Shown here piece after piece: positions 56,308 through 64,000 of a stretch of 64,000 nucleotides of DNA. Location of the stretch: assembly GCF_013488225.1 (NCBI RefSeq), contig NZ_CP041238.1, positions 1 through 64,000 of the forward strand, in the 5' to 3' direction. Under the pieces are notes generated by a model. The model saw only the letters and a program-made list of their open reading frames with translations. It was not told the origin of the DNA and searched no databases. Source of the DNA: Sinorhizobium mexicanum. GTDB taxonomy: Bacteria > Pseudomonadota > Alphaproteobacteria > Rhizobiales > Rhizobiaceae. Within the stretch, counting starts at the first letter, position 1. Every line of letters begins with the position of its first letter. Both the position numbers and the translations under genes were made by a program.

Positions 56308-57303
56308 TCAAAGCTTCCTGAGCGCGACCGTCTCCGTCAGGTGGTTCGGGCCCTTCTGCAGGATCAGGTCGGCGCGCGGCCGCGTCGGCAGGATGTTCTG
56401 GTGCAGGTTTTTCAGGTTGATATTGTGCCAGAGCCCCTCGGCGATGGCGCGCGCCGCGTCTTCGCTGATCGTCGCATAGCGATGGAAGAAGGACTGCGGG
56501 CTCTTGAAGGCCGTTTCGCGCAGCCGCATGAAGCGGCTCACGTACCAGCTGTGAATGAGACTTTCCTCGGCATCGATATAGATCGAGAAATCGAAGAAAT
56601 CCGACACCATCGGCACGATCTTGCCGTCGGCCGGCAGGTTGCGCGATTGCAGCACATTGATTCCTTCGAAGATCAGGATGTCCGGCCGGTCGATGGTCTG
56701 GAACCGGTCCGGGACGACGTCATAGGTCAGGTGCGAATAGGTGGGCGCCTTGACGTTCGGCTGCCCCGCCTTGATCGCCGAGAGGAAGCGCAAGAGCGCG
56801 CCAATGTCGTAGCTCTCCGGAAAACCCTTGCGATCCATCATGTTTTCCCGCTGCAGGATCGCGTTCGGGTAGAGGAAGCCGTCGGTCGTGATCAGGTCGA
56901 CCTTCGGGCTAGAGGGCCAGCGCGCCAGGAGCTCGGCGAGGATGCGCGCCGTCGTAGATTTGCCGACGGCGACCGAACCGGCGATGCCGATGACGAACGG
57001 CGTCTTCGTTTCATCGGACATGCTGAGGAAGCGCTTGCGCTGCTGGAACAGGATCTGTGAGGCCTCGACATGGGCGGAGAGCAGCCGCGACAGCGACAGG
57101 TAGATCCGGCGGACCTCGCCAAGGTCGACCGGGTCGTTGAGCGAGCGCAGGCGCTGCACCTCGTCGGCTGTCAGGGTCAACGGCGTGTCGGCGCGAAAGC
57201 GCGACCATTCCTCGGCCGAGAACACGTGGTAGGGCGAGTACTCTCCGCCCTGGAGGTTGCCCGGAATATCCCCGGCGTCGATGTCTTTCGCGGCGATAGT
57301 CAT
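56308..57303 (-). CDS. coaA: pantothenate kinase type I
   Basis: CoaA phosphorylates pantothenate, the first committed step of CoA synthesis. The 331-residue protein has the P-loop [15 protein letters not shown] near residue 106, [19 protein letters not shown] and IFEGINVLQ. Length is slightly over the E. coli enzyme (316). It starts in an ATGA overlap with the hisE stop, so it is the last gene of the his transcript. Confidence 0.96.
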   Translation of the reverse strand: MTIAAKDIDAGDIPGNLQGGEYSPYHVFSAEEWSRFRADTPLTLTADEVQRLRSLNDPVDLGEVRRIYLSLSRLLSAHVEASQILFQQRKRFLSMSDETKTPFVIGIAGSVAVGKSTTARILAELLARWPSSPKVDLITTDGFLYPNAILQRENMMDRKGFPESYDIGALLRFLSAIKAGQPNVKAPTYSHLTYDVVPDRFQTIDRPDILIFEGINVLQSRNLPADGKIVPMVSDFFDFSIYIDAEESLIHSWYVSRFMRLRETAFKSPQSFFHRYATISEDAARAIAEGLWHNINLKNLHQNILPTRPRADLILQKGPNHLTETVALRKL

Positions 57304-57623
57304 GGGTTTTGCCGGTTTGCCTTCTCCTGCAGGCCGGACTGGCTGGTCCGCCTGGCAAGCTCGTCCATCACATCCTGCAACGGGACGGCTGCAATGTTCA
57401 ATACGACCATAAGATGATAGAGAAGGTCGGCACTCTCATCGACCAGATTCTTGCGGTCGTCGCTGATCGCCGCGATGACTGTTTCGACCGCCTCCTCGCC
57501 AAGCTTCTTGGCCGCCTTGCGCTGGCCGGCCGCGACGAGCTTGGCGGTCCAGGATTCCTCCGGCGCCGCCTTTGCCCGCACGGCCACGATGTTTTCGAGA
57601 TCGGAAAGAGTGAAACCGGTCAT
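57300..57623 (-). CDS. hisE: phosphoribosyl-ATP pyrophosphatase
   Basis: HisE hydrolyses phosphoribosyl-ATP to phosphoribosyl-AMP in histidine synthesis. The 107-residue all-alpha protein has the MazG-like acidic motifs [14 protein letters not shown] and [13 protein letters not shown]. It is the separate form, not fused to HisI. A 132-base gap holding a mosaic repeat divides it from hisF. Confidence 0.95.
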   Translation of the reverse strand: MTGFTLSDLENIVAVRAKAAPEESWTAKLVAAGQRKAAKKLGEEAVETVIAAISDDRKNLVDESADLLYHLMVVLNIAAVPLQDVMDELARRTSQSGLQEKANRQNP

Positions 57624-57635
57624 GCTGAAATCCTT

Positions 57636-57753
57636 CTAGATCACGATGATTTAGGTCGGACCGATCCAAAATCATAAAACGTGATCGATCCTAGCTAGTT
57701 AGAGCGGGATGCGAGCGGAAAACTGCGTACACTTTTCGTCATCCCGCTCTAAG
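57636..57753. repeat. mosaic repeat in the hisF-hisE gap
   Basis: Two units. At 57636-57685, GATCACGATGATTT and AAATCATAAAACGTGATC form a hairpin; the segment 57663-57703 matches 54237-54276. At 57699-57752, perfect 13-bp arms TTAGAGCGGGATG and CATCCCGCTCTAA enclose a GGAAAACTGC...ACACTTTTC loop shared with the other mosaic repeats. It lies inside the his operon. Confidence 0.75.
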
Positions 57754-57755
57754 CG

Positions 57756-58532
57756 TCAGTCGAGGCGCATGGCGATGCCGTGCTCGACCATGTAGCGCTT
57801 CGCCTCGCCGATGCTGTAAGTTCCGAAATGGAAGATCGACGCTGCAAGGACCGCCGTTGCGTGGCCGTCGCGCACACCTTCGACCATGTGGTCAAGCGTC
57901 CCGACGCCGCCCGAGGCGATGACGGGCGCCCGCACCGCATCGGCAATCGCCCGCGTCAGGGCAATGTCGTAGCCGCCTTTCGTGCCGTCGCGATCCATGG
58001 AGGTGAGCAGGATTTCGCCGGCGCCGAGATCGACGACCTTCCGGGCGAACTCGACCGCGTCGATGCCTGTCCGCTCCCGTCCGCCATGAGTGAAGATTTC
58101 CCAGCGGTGCGCCTCGCCCTCGGCGGATACCTTCTTGGCATCGATCGCGACGACGATGCACTGGTTACCGAACTTGTCGGCGGCTTCCGCCACGAAATCC
58201 GGATTCTTCACCGCCGCCGTGTTGATCGACACCTTGTCGGCGCCGGCGAGCAGCAGCTTGCGGATATCGGACACCTGCCGCACGCCGCCGCCGACGGTGA
58301 GCGGCATGAAGCATTGTTCGGCGGTGCGGGCGACGACGTCGAAGATGGTTTCGCGGTTATCCGAGGACGCCGTGATGTCGAGGAAGCAGAGTTCGTCGGC
58401 GCCGGCCGCATCATAGGCGCGCGCCGCTTCCACCGGGTCACCCGCATCGATGAGGTCGACGAAATTGACGCCCTTGACGACGCGTCCGTCCTTGACGTCG
58501 AGGCAGGGGATTACGCGGGCTTTCAGGGTCAT
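57756..58532 (-). CDS. hisF: imidazole glycerol phosphate synthase subunit HisF
   Basis: HisF is the cyclase half of the HisF-HisH enzyme that makes imidazole glycerol phosphate and AICAR. The 258-residue barrel has the catalytic aspartates in [15 protein letters not shown] and [14 protein letters not shown], and phosphate-binding SGGVGTLDH. It starts 4 bases after hisA. Confidence 0.97.
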   Translation of the reverse strand: MTLKARVIPCLDVKDGRVVKGVNFVDLIDAGDPVEAARAYDAAGADELCFLDITASSDNRETIFDVVARTAEQCFMPLTVGGGVRQVSDIRKLLLAGADKVSINTAAVKNPDFVAEAADKFGNQCIVVAIDAKKVSAEGEAHRWEIFTHGGRERTGIDAVEFARKVVDLGAGEILLTSMDRDGTKGGYDIALTRAIADAVRAPVIASGGVGTLDHMVEGVRDGHATAVLAASIFHFGTYSIGEAKRYMVEHGIAMRLD

Positions 58533-58536
58533 CGGA

Positions 58537-59274
58537 TCATCCTTTTCTCGCGGCCCGGATCAATGACAGCGCTTCCTGCGGGTCGATGCGGCCATCGTAG
58601 AGCGCGCGACCGGAGATCGCGCCCTCGAGTTTTTGCGCATCCGGCTCAGTCATGCGGCGAATGTCGTCCATCGAGGCGAGGCCGCCCGAGGCGATTACCG
58701 GGATCGACACCGCGTCGGCAAGCTCCAGGGTCGAAGCCCAGTTGATGCCGGTCAGGATGCCGTCGCGGTCGATATCCGTATAGATGATCGCCGCAACGCC
58801 GGCGCCCTCGAATTTCTTCGCAAGCTCGATGACGCCGAGTTCGGAGGCCTCGGCCCAGCCCTCGACCGCCACCTTGCCGCCCTTGGCATCGATGCCGACG
58901 GCGACCCTGCCGGGGAATTTGCGGCAGGCTTCGATCACGAGCGCCGGATCGCGGACGGCCACGGTGCCGAGAATGACGCGCGCGAGCCCACGCGAAAGCC
59001 AGTTCTCGATATGCGCCAGCGTGCGGATCCCGCCACCAAGCTGCACCGGGTTCCGGGTTGCCTTGAGGATCGCGTCGACCGCCGCACCGTTCACGGTCTC
59101 GCCGGCAAACGCGCCGTTCAGATCGACGACGTGCAGCCACTCGAAACCCTGCTCCTCGAAGGCTCGCGCCTGGGCGGCCGGATCGGGATTATAGACGGTC
59201 GCCTGGTCCATGTCGCCGAGCTTCAGGCGCACGCATTGTCCGTCCTTGAGGTCGATCGCAGGGAAGAGAATCAT
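58537..59274 (-). CDS. hisA: phosphoribosylformimino-AICAR phosphate isomerase HisA
   Basis: HisA catalyses the Amadori rearrangement before HisF. The 245-residue barrel has the catalytic aspartates in [14 protein letters not shown] and [13 protein letters not shown], and the phosphate motifs GGGIRT and ASGGLAS. It lies 34 bases after hisH and 4 bases before hisF. Confidence 0.97.
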   Translation of the reverse strand: MILFPAIDLKDGQCVRLKLGDMDQATVYNPDPAAQARAFEEQGFEWLHVVDLNGAFAGETVNGAAVDAILKATRNPVQLGGGIRTLAHIENWLSRGLARVILGTVAVRDPALVIEACRKFPGRVAVGIDAKGGKVAVEGWAEASELGVIELAKKFEGAGVAAIIYTDIDRDGILTGINWASTLELADAVSIPVIASGGLASMDDIRRMTEPDAQKLEGAISGRALYDGRIDPQEALSLIRAARKG

Positions 59275-59308
59275 GTGTGGATCCGATCAGGTAAGAACGC
59301 CGGCAGCC

Positions 59309-59959
59309 TCAAGGCTTCCAACGCAGGAAATTCGAAATGAGGGCGAGCCCGAGCGTCTGGCTCTTTTCCGGGTGGAACTGCGAGCCTGCCTTGTTGTCGC
59401 GTGCGACGAATGCGGTCACCGGCCCGCCATAGTCCGCTTCCGCAATGACGTCCTCGGGGTTCTCGGCAGCGAGGTGATAGGAGTGCACGAAATAGGCATG
59501 CAGCCCGCTCTCGCCGGTCGGGATACCCTCGAAAAGCGCGTGCGGCCGGTTGAGCCTCAGCGTGTTCCAGCCGATCTGGGGAATCTTCAGCGACGGATTG
59601 GCCGGCGTCATTTCCTTGACGTCGCCCGGGATCCAGCCGAAGCCCTTGGTGATGGTCTTTTCAAGCCCGCGCGACGACATGAGTTGCATGCCGACGCAGA
59701 TCCCGAGGAAGGGACGCCCGTCCTTCTCGACGGCCTGCGTCAAGGCATCCTCCATGCCCGCGACGCTAGCCAAGCCGCGGCGGCAATCGGCATAGGCGCC
59801 GACGCCCGGCAGGACAATGCGGTCGGCGGACGCCACCCGTTCCGGCTTGTCGGTCAGGTCGATCTCGGCGGCGATGCCGGCTTCGCGTGCCGCCCGTTCG
59901 AAGGCTTTCGTCGCCGAGCGCAGATTGCCCGACCCGTAGTCAATGATGGCGACCCGCAT
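59309..59959 (-). CDS. hisH: imidazole glycerol phosphate synthase subunit HisH (glutamine amidotransferase)
   Basis: HisH hydrolyses glutamine and feeds ammonia to HisF. The 216-residue class I amidotransferase has the nucleophile cysteine in [11 protein letters not shown] and the His-Glu pair near the C-terminus in SQFHPEKSQ. The start ATG 59959 overlaps the stop of the upstream DUF2628 gene by one base (TGATG). Confidence 0.96.
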   Translation of the reverse strand: MRVAIIDYGSGNLRSATKAFERAAREAGIAAEIDLTDKPERVASADRIVLPGVGAYADCRRGLASVAGMEDALTQAVEKDGRPFLGICVGMQLMSSRGLEKTITKGFGWIPGDVKEMTPANPSLKIPQIGWNTLRLNRPHALFEGIPTGESGLHAYFVHSYHLAAENPEDVIAEADYGGPVTAFVARDNKAGSQFHPEKSQTLGLALISNFLRWKP

Positions 59960-60435
59960 CAGCGTTCTCCATAGGGTTGAAAGAGGCCAAGGCCGGCGGT
60001 GCTTTCGGCCTGTTTCGTGGCAGACCCATCGAGTGACGGCAACGGAGTTGCCGTCCTGCGATCCGCCGTGGCCGGTATGTTGGAAAAATAGATCTCTTCC
60101 GCCGTTTCCAGGTCGCGTGCCGGGACGATCGAGCGAAGCGTCCAGTCTCGTTTCCTGAGATTCCGCGCGACCAGAAGTGGGCCTTCCAGCGATACCAGCA
60201 GGCTGAGTGCCAGTTGCATGAAAAGCGAGGCGGCAAGGGCGCCGGGGACGGCGGACAAGAAGATCAACAGGATTTGCAGAACGGCAACCAGGATTCCAAG
60301 GAGCCAGGAACGCTTGCTCATCAACCACAGCGCGGGGAAGAAAAAGGCGGCCCAGGAAAAGCCGTCCGCGATGAATCGCGCCCTTTCGTCATCGGCCGGT
60401 GCGCCGGGCGGGGTCATGATCAGATAAGAAGCCAT
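59959..60435 (-). CDS. DUF2628 membrane protein in the his operon
   Basis: A 158-residue protein with two to three hydrophobic helices (about residues 28-75, including [34 protein letters not shown]). It matches the DUF2628 group of small membrane proteins that rhizobia keep between hisB and hisH. Its function is unknown. It is 24 bases from hisB and overlaps hisH, so it is co-translated with histidine genes without an obvious metabolic role. Confidence 0.85.
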   Translation of the reverse strand: MASYLIMTPPGAPADDERARFIADGFSWAAFFFPALWLMSKRSWLLGILVAVLQILLIFLSAVPGALAASLFMQLALSLLVSLEGPLLVARNLRKRDWTLRSIVPARDLETAEEIYFSNIPATADRRTATPLPSLDGSATKQAESTAGLGLFQPYGER

Positions 60436-60459
60436 GGGTCTCAGCCGGTATTGGCCGGC

Positions 60460-61068
60460 TCAGGCGAGCGTTCCCTTGGTCGAGGGCACGCGTCCAGCCT
60501 GGCGCGGATCGATTTCGGTTGCGGTGCGGAGCACACGGGCGACGGACTTGAAACAGGTCTCGGCAATATGATGGTTGTTGGCGCCGTAGATGTTCTGGAT
60601 ATGCAACGTGATGCCGGCATGCTGGGCCAGCGCCTGGAAGAATTCACGCACCAGCTCCGTGTCGAAGCTGCCGATCTTCGGCGAGGTGAAAGTCACGTTC
60701 CAGACGAGGAAGGGCCGGCCGGAAACATCGACGGCGGCGCGCGTCATCGTTTCGTCCATGGCAAGGTCGATCGAGGCGTATCGGGTGATGCCGCGGCGAT
60801 CGCCGAGCGCCTTGGCAAGCGCCTGGCCGAGCGCAATACCGGTGTCCTCGACCGTGTGGTGGTCGTCGATATGCAGGTCGCCGTCCGCCTTGATCTCCAT
60901 GTCGATCAGCGAGTGGCGCGAAAGCTGGTCCAGCATATGGTCGAAGAAGCCGACTCCGGTCGCGATCTTCGACGTTCCCGTTCCATCGATGTTGACGGAG
61001 ACCGATACGGCGGTTTCATTTGTCTTTCTGGAAACTTGGCCGCTGCGGCTGGGCATGCTTTCTGCCAT
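60460..61068 (-). CDS. hisB: imidazoleglycerol-phosphate dehydratase
   Basis: HisB dehydrates imidazole glycerol phosphate to imidazole acetol phosphate. The 202-residue monofunctional enzyme, without the phosphatase domain fused in E. coli, has the manganese motifs [22 protein letters not shown] and [10 protein letters not shown]...GANNHHIAE. It is the first gene of the his-coaA operon and diverges from hslV. Confidence 0.96.
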   Translation of the reverse strand: MAESMPSRSGQVSRKTNETAVSVSVNIDGTGTSKIATGVGFFDHMLDQLSRHSLIDMEIKADGDLHIDDHHTVEDTGIALGQALAKALGDRRGITRYASIDLAMDETMTRAAVDVSGRPFLVWNVTFTSPKIGSFDTELVREFFQALAQHAGITLHIQNIYGANNHHIAETCFKSVARVLRTATEIDPRQAGRVPSTKGTLA

Positions 61069-61492
61069 CAGGCTCTCCTGTATGCGCTCGATCGGATGAT
61101 TTCGCGCTGAAACGATGCAAAATCAGCGGGATCGACACTAAACCAGAGCTGGACGCGGGAGCAAAACCGCTTCACGCTTCTCGTAAGATCGCTCCAGAGC
61201 CGCTCCATATCAGGGGAGCCGCGAAATATCCAGAACTGTGACGGAAATTCGGCCGATCTGCAGACCTCAGGAAGGGAAGACCGCGAGGAAGGCGAAGGGC
61301 ATTTGCAATCGCGCGGTGCGCACTTACATAGGCGTCAAGCAACCAGGCTCGCCTGCAGCGATGCGCGTCTAACTGGACGCGCCAAAGCCGCTGTAGCACT
61401 CTAGAGTCGCTGCATGGTCTTGCCCTTGAATCATTCCGATCCAGGGAATCATGCGGCGGAGCCGCAACACCCCGGGGCCGATAGGTATCTTC
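61069..61492. other. divergent intergenic region hisB-hslV
   Basis: This 424-base gap has no gene. It holds a composite repeat: a reverse copy of the ACAGCG family at 61353-61400 and a hairpin at 61410-61454 (CTGCATG to CATGCGG, inner CCCTTGAATC/GATCCAGGG). A CTTGAA at 61425-61430 could be a heat-shock -35 but lies in the repeat stem. Confidence 0.6.
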
Positions 61493-62050
61493 ATGAGTGA
61501 ACACAATCCCTACGGAACGATGCATGCGACCACCATCATCACGGTACGAAAAGGTGGCAAGGTGGTGATGGCGGGCGATGGTCAGGTCAGTCTCGGCCAG
61601 ACCGTCATGAAGAGCAACGCCCGCAAGGTCCGGCGCCTGTCGAAGGGCGACGTGATCGCCGGCTTCGCCGGTGCGACGGCCGATGCCTTCACGCTGCTCG
61701 AACGGCTCGAGGCCAAGCTCGAGCAATATCCCGACCAGCTCATGCGTGCCGCCGTCGAACTCGCCAAGGATTGGCGAACCAACAAATACCTGCGCAACCT
61801 CGAGGCAATGATGCTCGTTGCCGACCGATCCATAACGCTGGCCATCACCGGCAATGGCGACGTGCTCGAACCCGAACACGGCACGATCGCGATCGGTTCG
61901 GGCGGAAACTATGCCTTGGCGGCCGCGCGTGCGCTGATGGACAGTGACAAGTCGGCCGAAGAGATCGCTCGGCGCGCGCTCGAAATCGCAGGCGATATCT
62001 GCGTCTACACCAACCACAATATCGTGGTGGAGACGCTGGATGCCGAATGA
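61493..62050 (+). CDS. hslV: ATP-dependent protease HslVU, peptidase subunit
   Basis: HslV is the proteasome-like threonine peptidase of the HslUV complex. The 185-residue protein carries the catalytic N-terminal threonine after processing in MHATTIITV, and the core motifs [24 protein letters not shown] and [17 protein letters not shown] 61493 gives the known rhizobial length. The stop lies inside the start of a GNAT gene. Confidence 0.96.
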   Translation: MSEHNPYGTMHATTIITVRKGGKVVMAGDGQVSLGQTVMKSNARKVRRLSKGDVIAGFAGATADAFTLLERLEAKLEQYPDQLMRAAVELAKDWRTNKYLRNLEAMMLVADRSITLAITGNGDVLEPEHGTIAIGSGGNYALAAARALMDSDKSAEEIARRALEIAGDICVYTNHNIVVETLDAE

Positions 62051-62558
62051 CGGGGTCGATGTCAGTTTCCTGCCGGTCGCCGACGGCCACCTGTCGATGC
62101 TGCATGGCTGGCTTTCCGAGCCGCATGTACGGCAGTGGTGGGGCGACCCGGACAAGGAGCTGGAATCGATCCGCGATGGCTGTGCGAGCGGCGAGGTGGA
62201 GGGCTTCATTTTTCATGTCGGCGGAACGCCCGCCGGATACATTCAGTCCTGGACGCCGTCGCAATATGACGAGCCCTGGGCGAAGGATCTGCCGTCCGAC
62301 ACGCCGGGCGTGGACATGTTCGTGGGCCCGCCTGAAATGACTGGAAAAGGCATCGCCGCGCTGGCGCTCAAGGCCTTTGCCGAAAGACTGTTCGAAAACG
62401 GCGCCGCCCGTATCGTGATCGACCCCGACGGCGGCAATCGCCGCGCGGTCCGGGCCTATGCGAAGGCAGGCTTCGTGCCCTTTGGCGAATGGATAGATGA
62501 GTCCGGCCGGACACTCCTGATGGAGCTGACGCGCACGGAGTTTGAGAGGAATTCATGA
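62040..62558 (+). CDS. GNAT-family N-acetyltransferase (AAC(6')-like)
   Basis: A 172-residue acetyltransferase of the AAC(6')-Ib/RimJ-like type. The segment QWWGDPDKE is characteristic, as are GYIQSW, the acetyl-CoA loop [13 protein letters not shown] and the C-terminal [18 protein letters not shown]. It sits between hslV and hslU, overlapping both by 11 and 4 bases. Its substrate is unknown; an aminoglycoside role is not implied by similarity alone. Confidence 0.87.
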   Translation: MPNDGVDVSFLPVADGHLSMLHGWLSEPHVRQWWGDPDKELESIRDGCASGEVEGFIFHVGGTPAGYIQSWTPSQYDEPWAKDLPSDTPGVDMFVGPPEMTGKGIAALALKAFAERLFENGAARIVIDPDGGNRRAVRAYAKAGFVPFGEWIDESGRTLLMELTRTEFERNS

Positions 62559-63859
62559 CCAACTTTTCCCCCAGAGAAATCGTGTCGGAGCTCGACCGCT
62601 ACATCATCGGCCAGAAGGACGCGAAACGTGCCGTGGCCATTGCCTTGCGCAACCGCTGGCGGCGCCAGCAGCTTGACGACGATCTGCGCGACGAAGTCAT
62701 GCCGAAGAATATCCTGATGATCGGCCCGACCGGCGTCGGCAAGACGGAAATCTCCCGGCGGCTGGCGAAGCTCGCCGGTGCCCCCTTCGTCAAGGTCGAA
62801 GCGACCAAGTTCACCGAGGTCGGCTATGTCGGCCGTGATGTGGAGCAGATCGTTCGCGACCTCGTCGAAGTCGGCATCACTTTGGTGCGGGAGAAGAAGC
62901 GCGTCGACGTCAAGGCCAAGGCCCATCAGAACGCCGAAGAGCGCGTGCTCGACGCGCTGGTCGGGGCGACCGCCTCGCCCGCAACGCGCGACTCCTTCCG
63001 CAAGAAATTGAGGGCCAACGAGCTCGACGACAAGGAAATCGAGATCGACGTTGCCGAGACCGGCGCGCCCGGTGGCTTCGAGATCCCGGGCATGCCCGGC
63101 GCCAATATCGGTGTCCTCAATCTTTCCGAAATGTTCGGCAAGGCGCTCGGCGGCAGGACCAAGAAGGTCAAGACGACGGTCAAGGCCTCCTATGAACTCT
63201 TGATCAACGACGAGTCCGACAAGCTGCTCGACAACGAGCAGATCCAGCGCGAGGCGGTGGCGGCGGCCGAGAACGACGGCATCGTCTTCCTCGACGAGAT
63301 CGACAAGATTGCCGCCCGCGACGGCGGTATGGGGGCCGGCGTATCGCGAGAAGGCGTCCAGCGGGACCTGCTGCCGCTGGTCGAGGGCACGACGGTTGCC
63401 ACGAAATACGGACCGGTAAAGACGGATCATATCCTCTTCATCGCCTCCGGCGCCTTCCACGTCTCCAAGCCGTCGGATCTGCTGCCGGAGCTGCAGGGTC
63501 GCCTGCCGATCCGCGTCGAGTTGCGCGCGCTGACCAAGGAGGATTTCCGCCGTATCCTGACGGAAACCGAGGCGAGCCTCATCCGCCAGTATAAGGCCCT
63601 TCTCGACACGGAGGAGGTGAAGCTCGATTTCACCGAGGATGCGATCGACGCGCTCGCCGAGGTCGCGGTCCAGCTCAACACCAGCGTCGAGAATATCGGC
63701 GCGCGCCGCCTGCAAACGGTGATGGAGCGCGTCCTCGACGACGTGTCCTTCAACGCGCCGGACCGTGGCGGACAGACGGTGATGATCGATGCGGAATACG
63801 TCCGGAAGAACGTCGGCGATCTCGCCGCCAACACGGACCTGTCACGCTATATTCTGTGA
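62555..63859 (+). CDS. hslU: ATP-dependent protease HslVU, ATPase subunit
   Basis: HslU is the AAA+ unfoldase that feeds substrates to HslV. The 434-residue protein has the N-terminal [16 protein letters not shown], Walker [10 protein letters not shown], the pore loop GYVGRD, Walker [13 protein letters not shown] and sensor segments in the C-terminal domain. The I-domain insertion (about residues 110-240) is present. ATG 62555 overlaps the GNAT stop (ATGA). Confidence 0.97.
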   Translation: MTNFSPREIVSELDRYIIGQKDAKRAVAIALRNRWRRQQLDDDLRDEVMPKNILMIGPTGVGKTEISRRLAKLAGAPFVKVEATKFTEVGYVGRDVEQIVRDLVEVGITLVREKKRVDVKAKAHQNAEERVLDALVGATASPATRDSFRKKLRANELDDKEIEIDVAETGAPGGFEIPGMPGANIGVLNLSEMFGKALGGRTKKVKTTVKASYELLINDESDKLLDNEQIQREAVAAAENDGIVFLDEIDKIAARDGGMGAGVSREGVQRDLLPLVEGTTVATKYGPVKTDHILFIASGAFHVSKPSDLLPELQGRLPIRVELRALTKEDFRRILTETEASLIRQYKALLDTEEVKLDFTEDAIDALAEVAVQLNTSVENIGARRLQTVMERVLDDVSFNAPDRGGQTVMIDAEYVRKNVGDLAANTDLSRYIL

Positions 63860-63860
63860 C

Positions 63861-63900
63861 CACAGCGCGGCGCGTCTCATCGGACGCGCTGCAGCAGTTG
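63861..63900. repeat. palindromic intergenic repeat after hslU
   Basis: A shortened copy of the ACAGCG family (CACAGCGCGGCGCGTC, then TCGGACGCGCTGCAG). It lacks the CCTTTG/CAAAGG marker, so orientation is unclear. Confidence 0.6.
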
Positions 63901-63951
63901 CACAGCGGCGGACGGCCGGAGCGAGCGAACTCCGGCAATCGCCGAATTGTG

Positions 63952-63986
63952 AGGCGCCCGTCACTCGACAGGCGCCTTCATTTTTT
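63952..63986 (+). terminator. terminator after hslU
   Basis: AGGCGCC and GGCGCCT arms enclose about 12 bases and are followed by TTCATTTTTT. It lies 92 bases after the hslU stop, beyond the repeat. Confidence 0.8.
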
Positions 63987-64000
63987 CTACAGCGATCGGT

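Noticed and set aside
61425..61454. RpoH-type heat-shock promoter for hslV (CTTGAA)
   Set aside because: The CTTGAA is part of the inner stem of a repeat hairpin, and the sequence 17 bases downstream (ATCATG) is a poor -10.

Overview
The window is a high-GC, gene-dense stretch of an alphaproteobacterial chromosome. Gene order and content point to Sinorhizobium/Ensifer: the ChvG(ExoS)/ChvI pair with hprK, an EIIA-Man and HPr, a 536-residue PckA transcribed away from chvI, a RIME-type repeat, and DivL. I see no tRNA, rRNA, CRISPR array, insertion sequence, prophage or pseudogene. It reads as core chromosome starting at the replication origin. Bases 1-405 carry an AT-rich block and four DnaA-box-like 9-mers. 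They sit next to the gene order PEP-synthase-type regulator, maf, aroE, coaE, dnaQ, secB, which flanks the origin in Caulobacter and Rickettsia.

Layout: 0-8.3 kb holds origin-linked housekeeping genes (maf, aroE, coaE, dnaQ, then secB and fxsA on the other strand, then a Tim44-like protein, mltA, an Smr protein and an XRE regulator). gyrB is at 8.5-10.9 kb. A nitroreductase and a PLP decarboxylase/semialdehyde dehydrogenase pair follow. From 14.8 to 25.4 kb there is a catabolic cluster: HpcH-type aldolase, a GntR regulator with two winged helices, a UxaA-family dehydratase, an aldo/keto reductase, a three-gene sugar ABC transporter, a zinc dehydrogenase and a lactonase-type amidohydrolase. 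Together these supply every step of a non-phosphorylated L-fucose-like pathway. phaZ, a DUF2852 protein and a metallopeptidase precede trpF-trpB-trpA-accD-folC.

From 34 to 46 kb the minus strand carries trxA and an operon divL - tsaE/amgK fusion - murU-like - addB - addA, mixing cell-cycle control, tRNA modification, cell-wall recycling and DNA repair. ahcY (46.4-47.8 kb) has a striking double palindrome upstream. Then come HPr, EIIA-Man, a short HprK, ChvG and ChvI, with pckA divergent. The last 10 kb hold arfB, a LysM protein, alkB, coaA, the his genes (hisE, hisF, hisA, hisH, a DUF2628 gene, hisB), and hslV-GNAT-hslU.

Two kinds of structure lie outside the genes. The first is a palindromic intergenic repeat, at least ten copies, often followed by a second palindrome. 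The second is a set of candidate regulatory sites: parS-like sites, an operator shared by the two promoters of the sugar cluster, a methionine-cycle-type palindrome upstream of ahcY, and a LacI-type site upstream of pckA. The repeats are degenerate and many gene starts are inferred from ribosome-binding sites, so start positions are less certain than stops.
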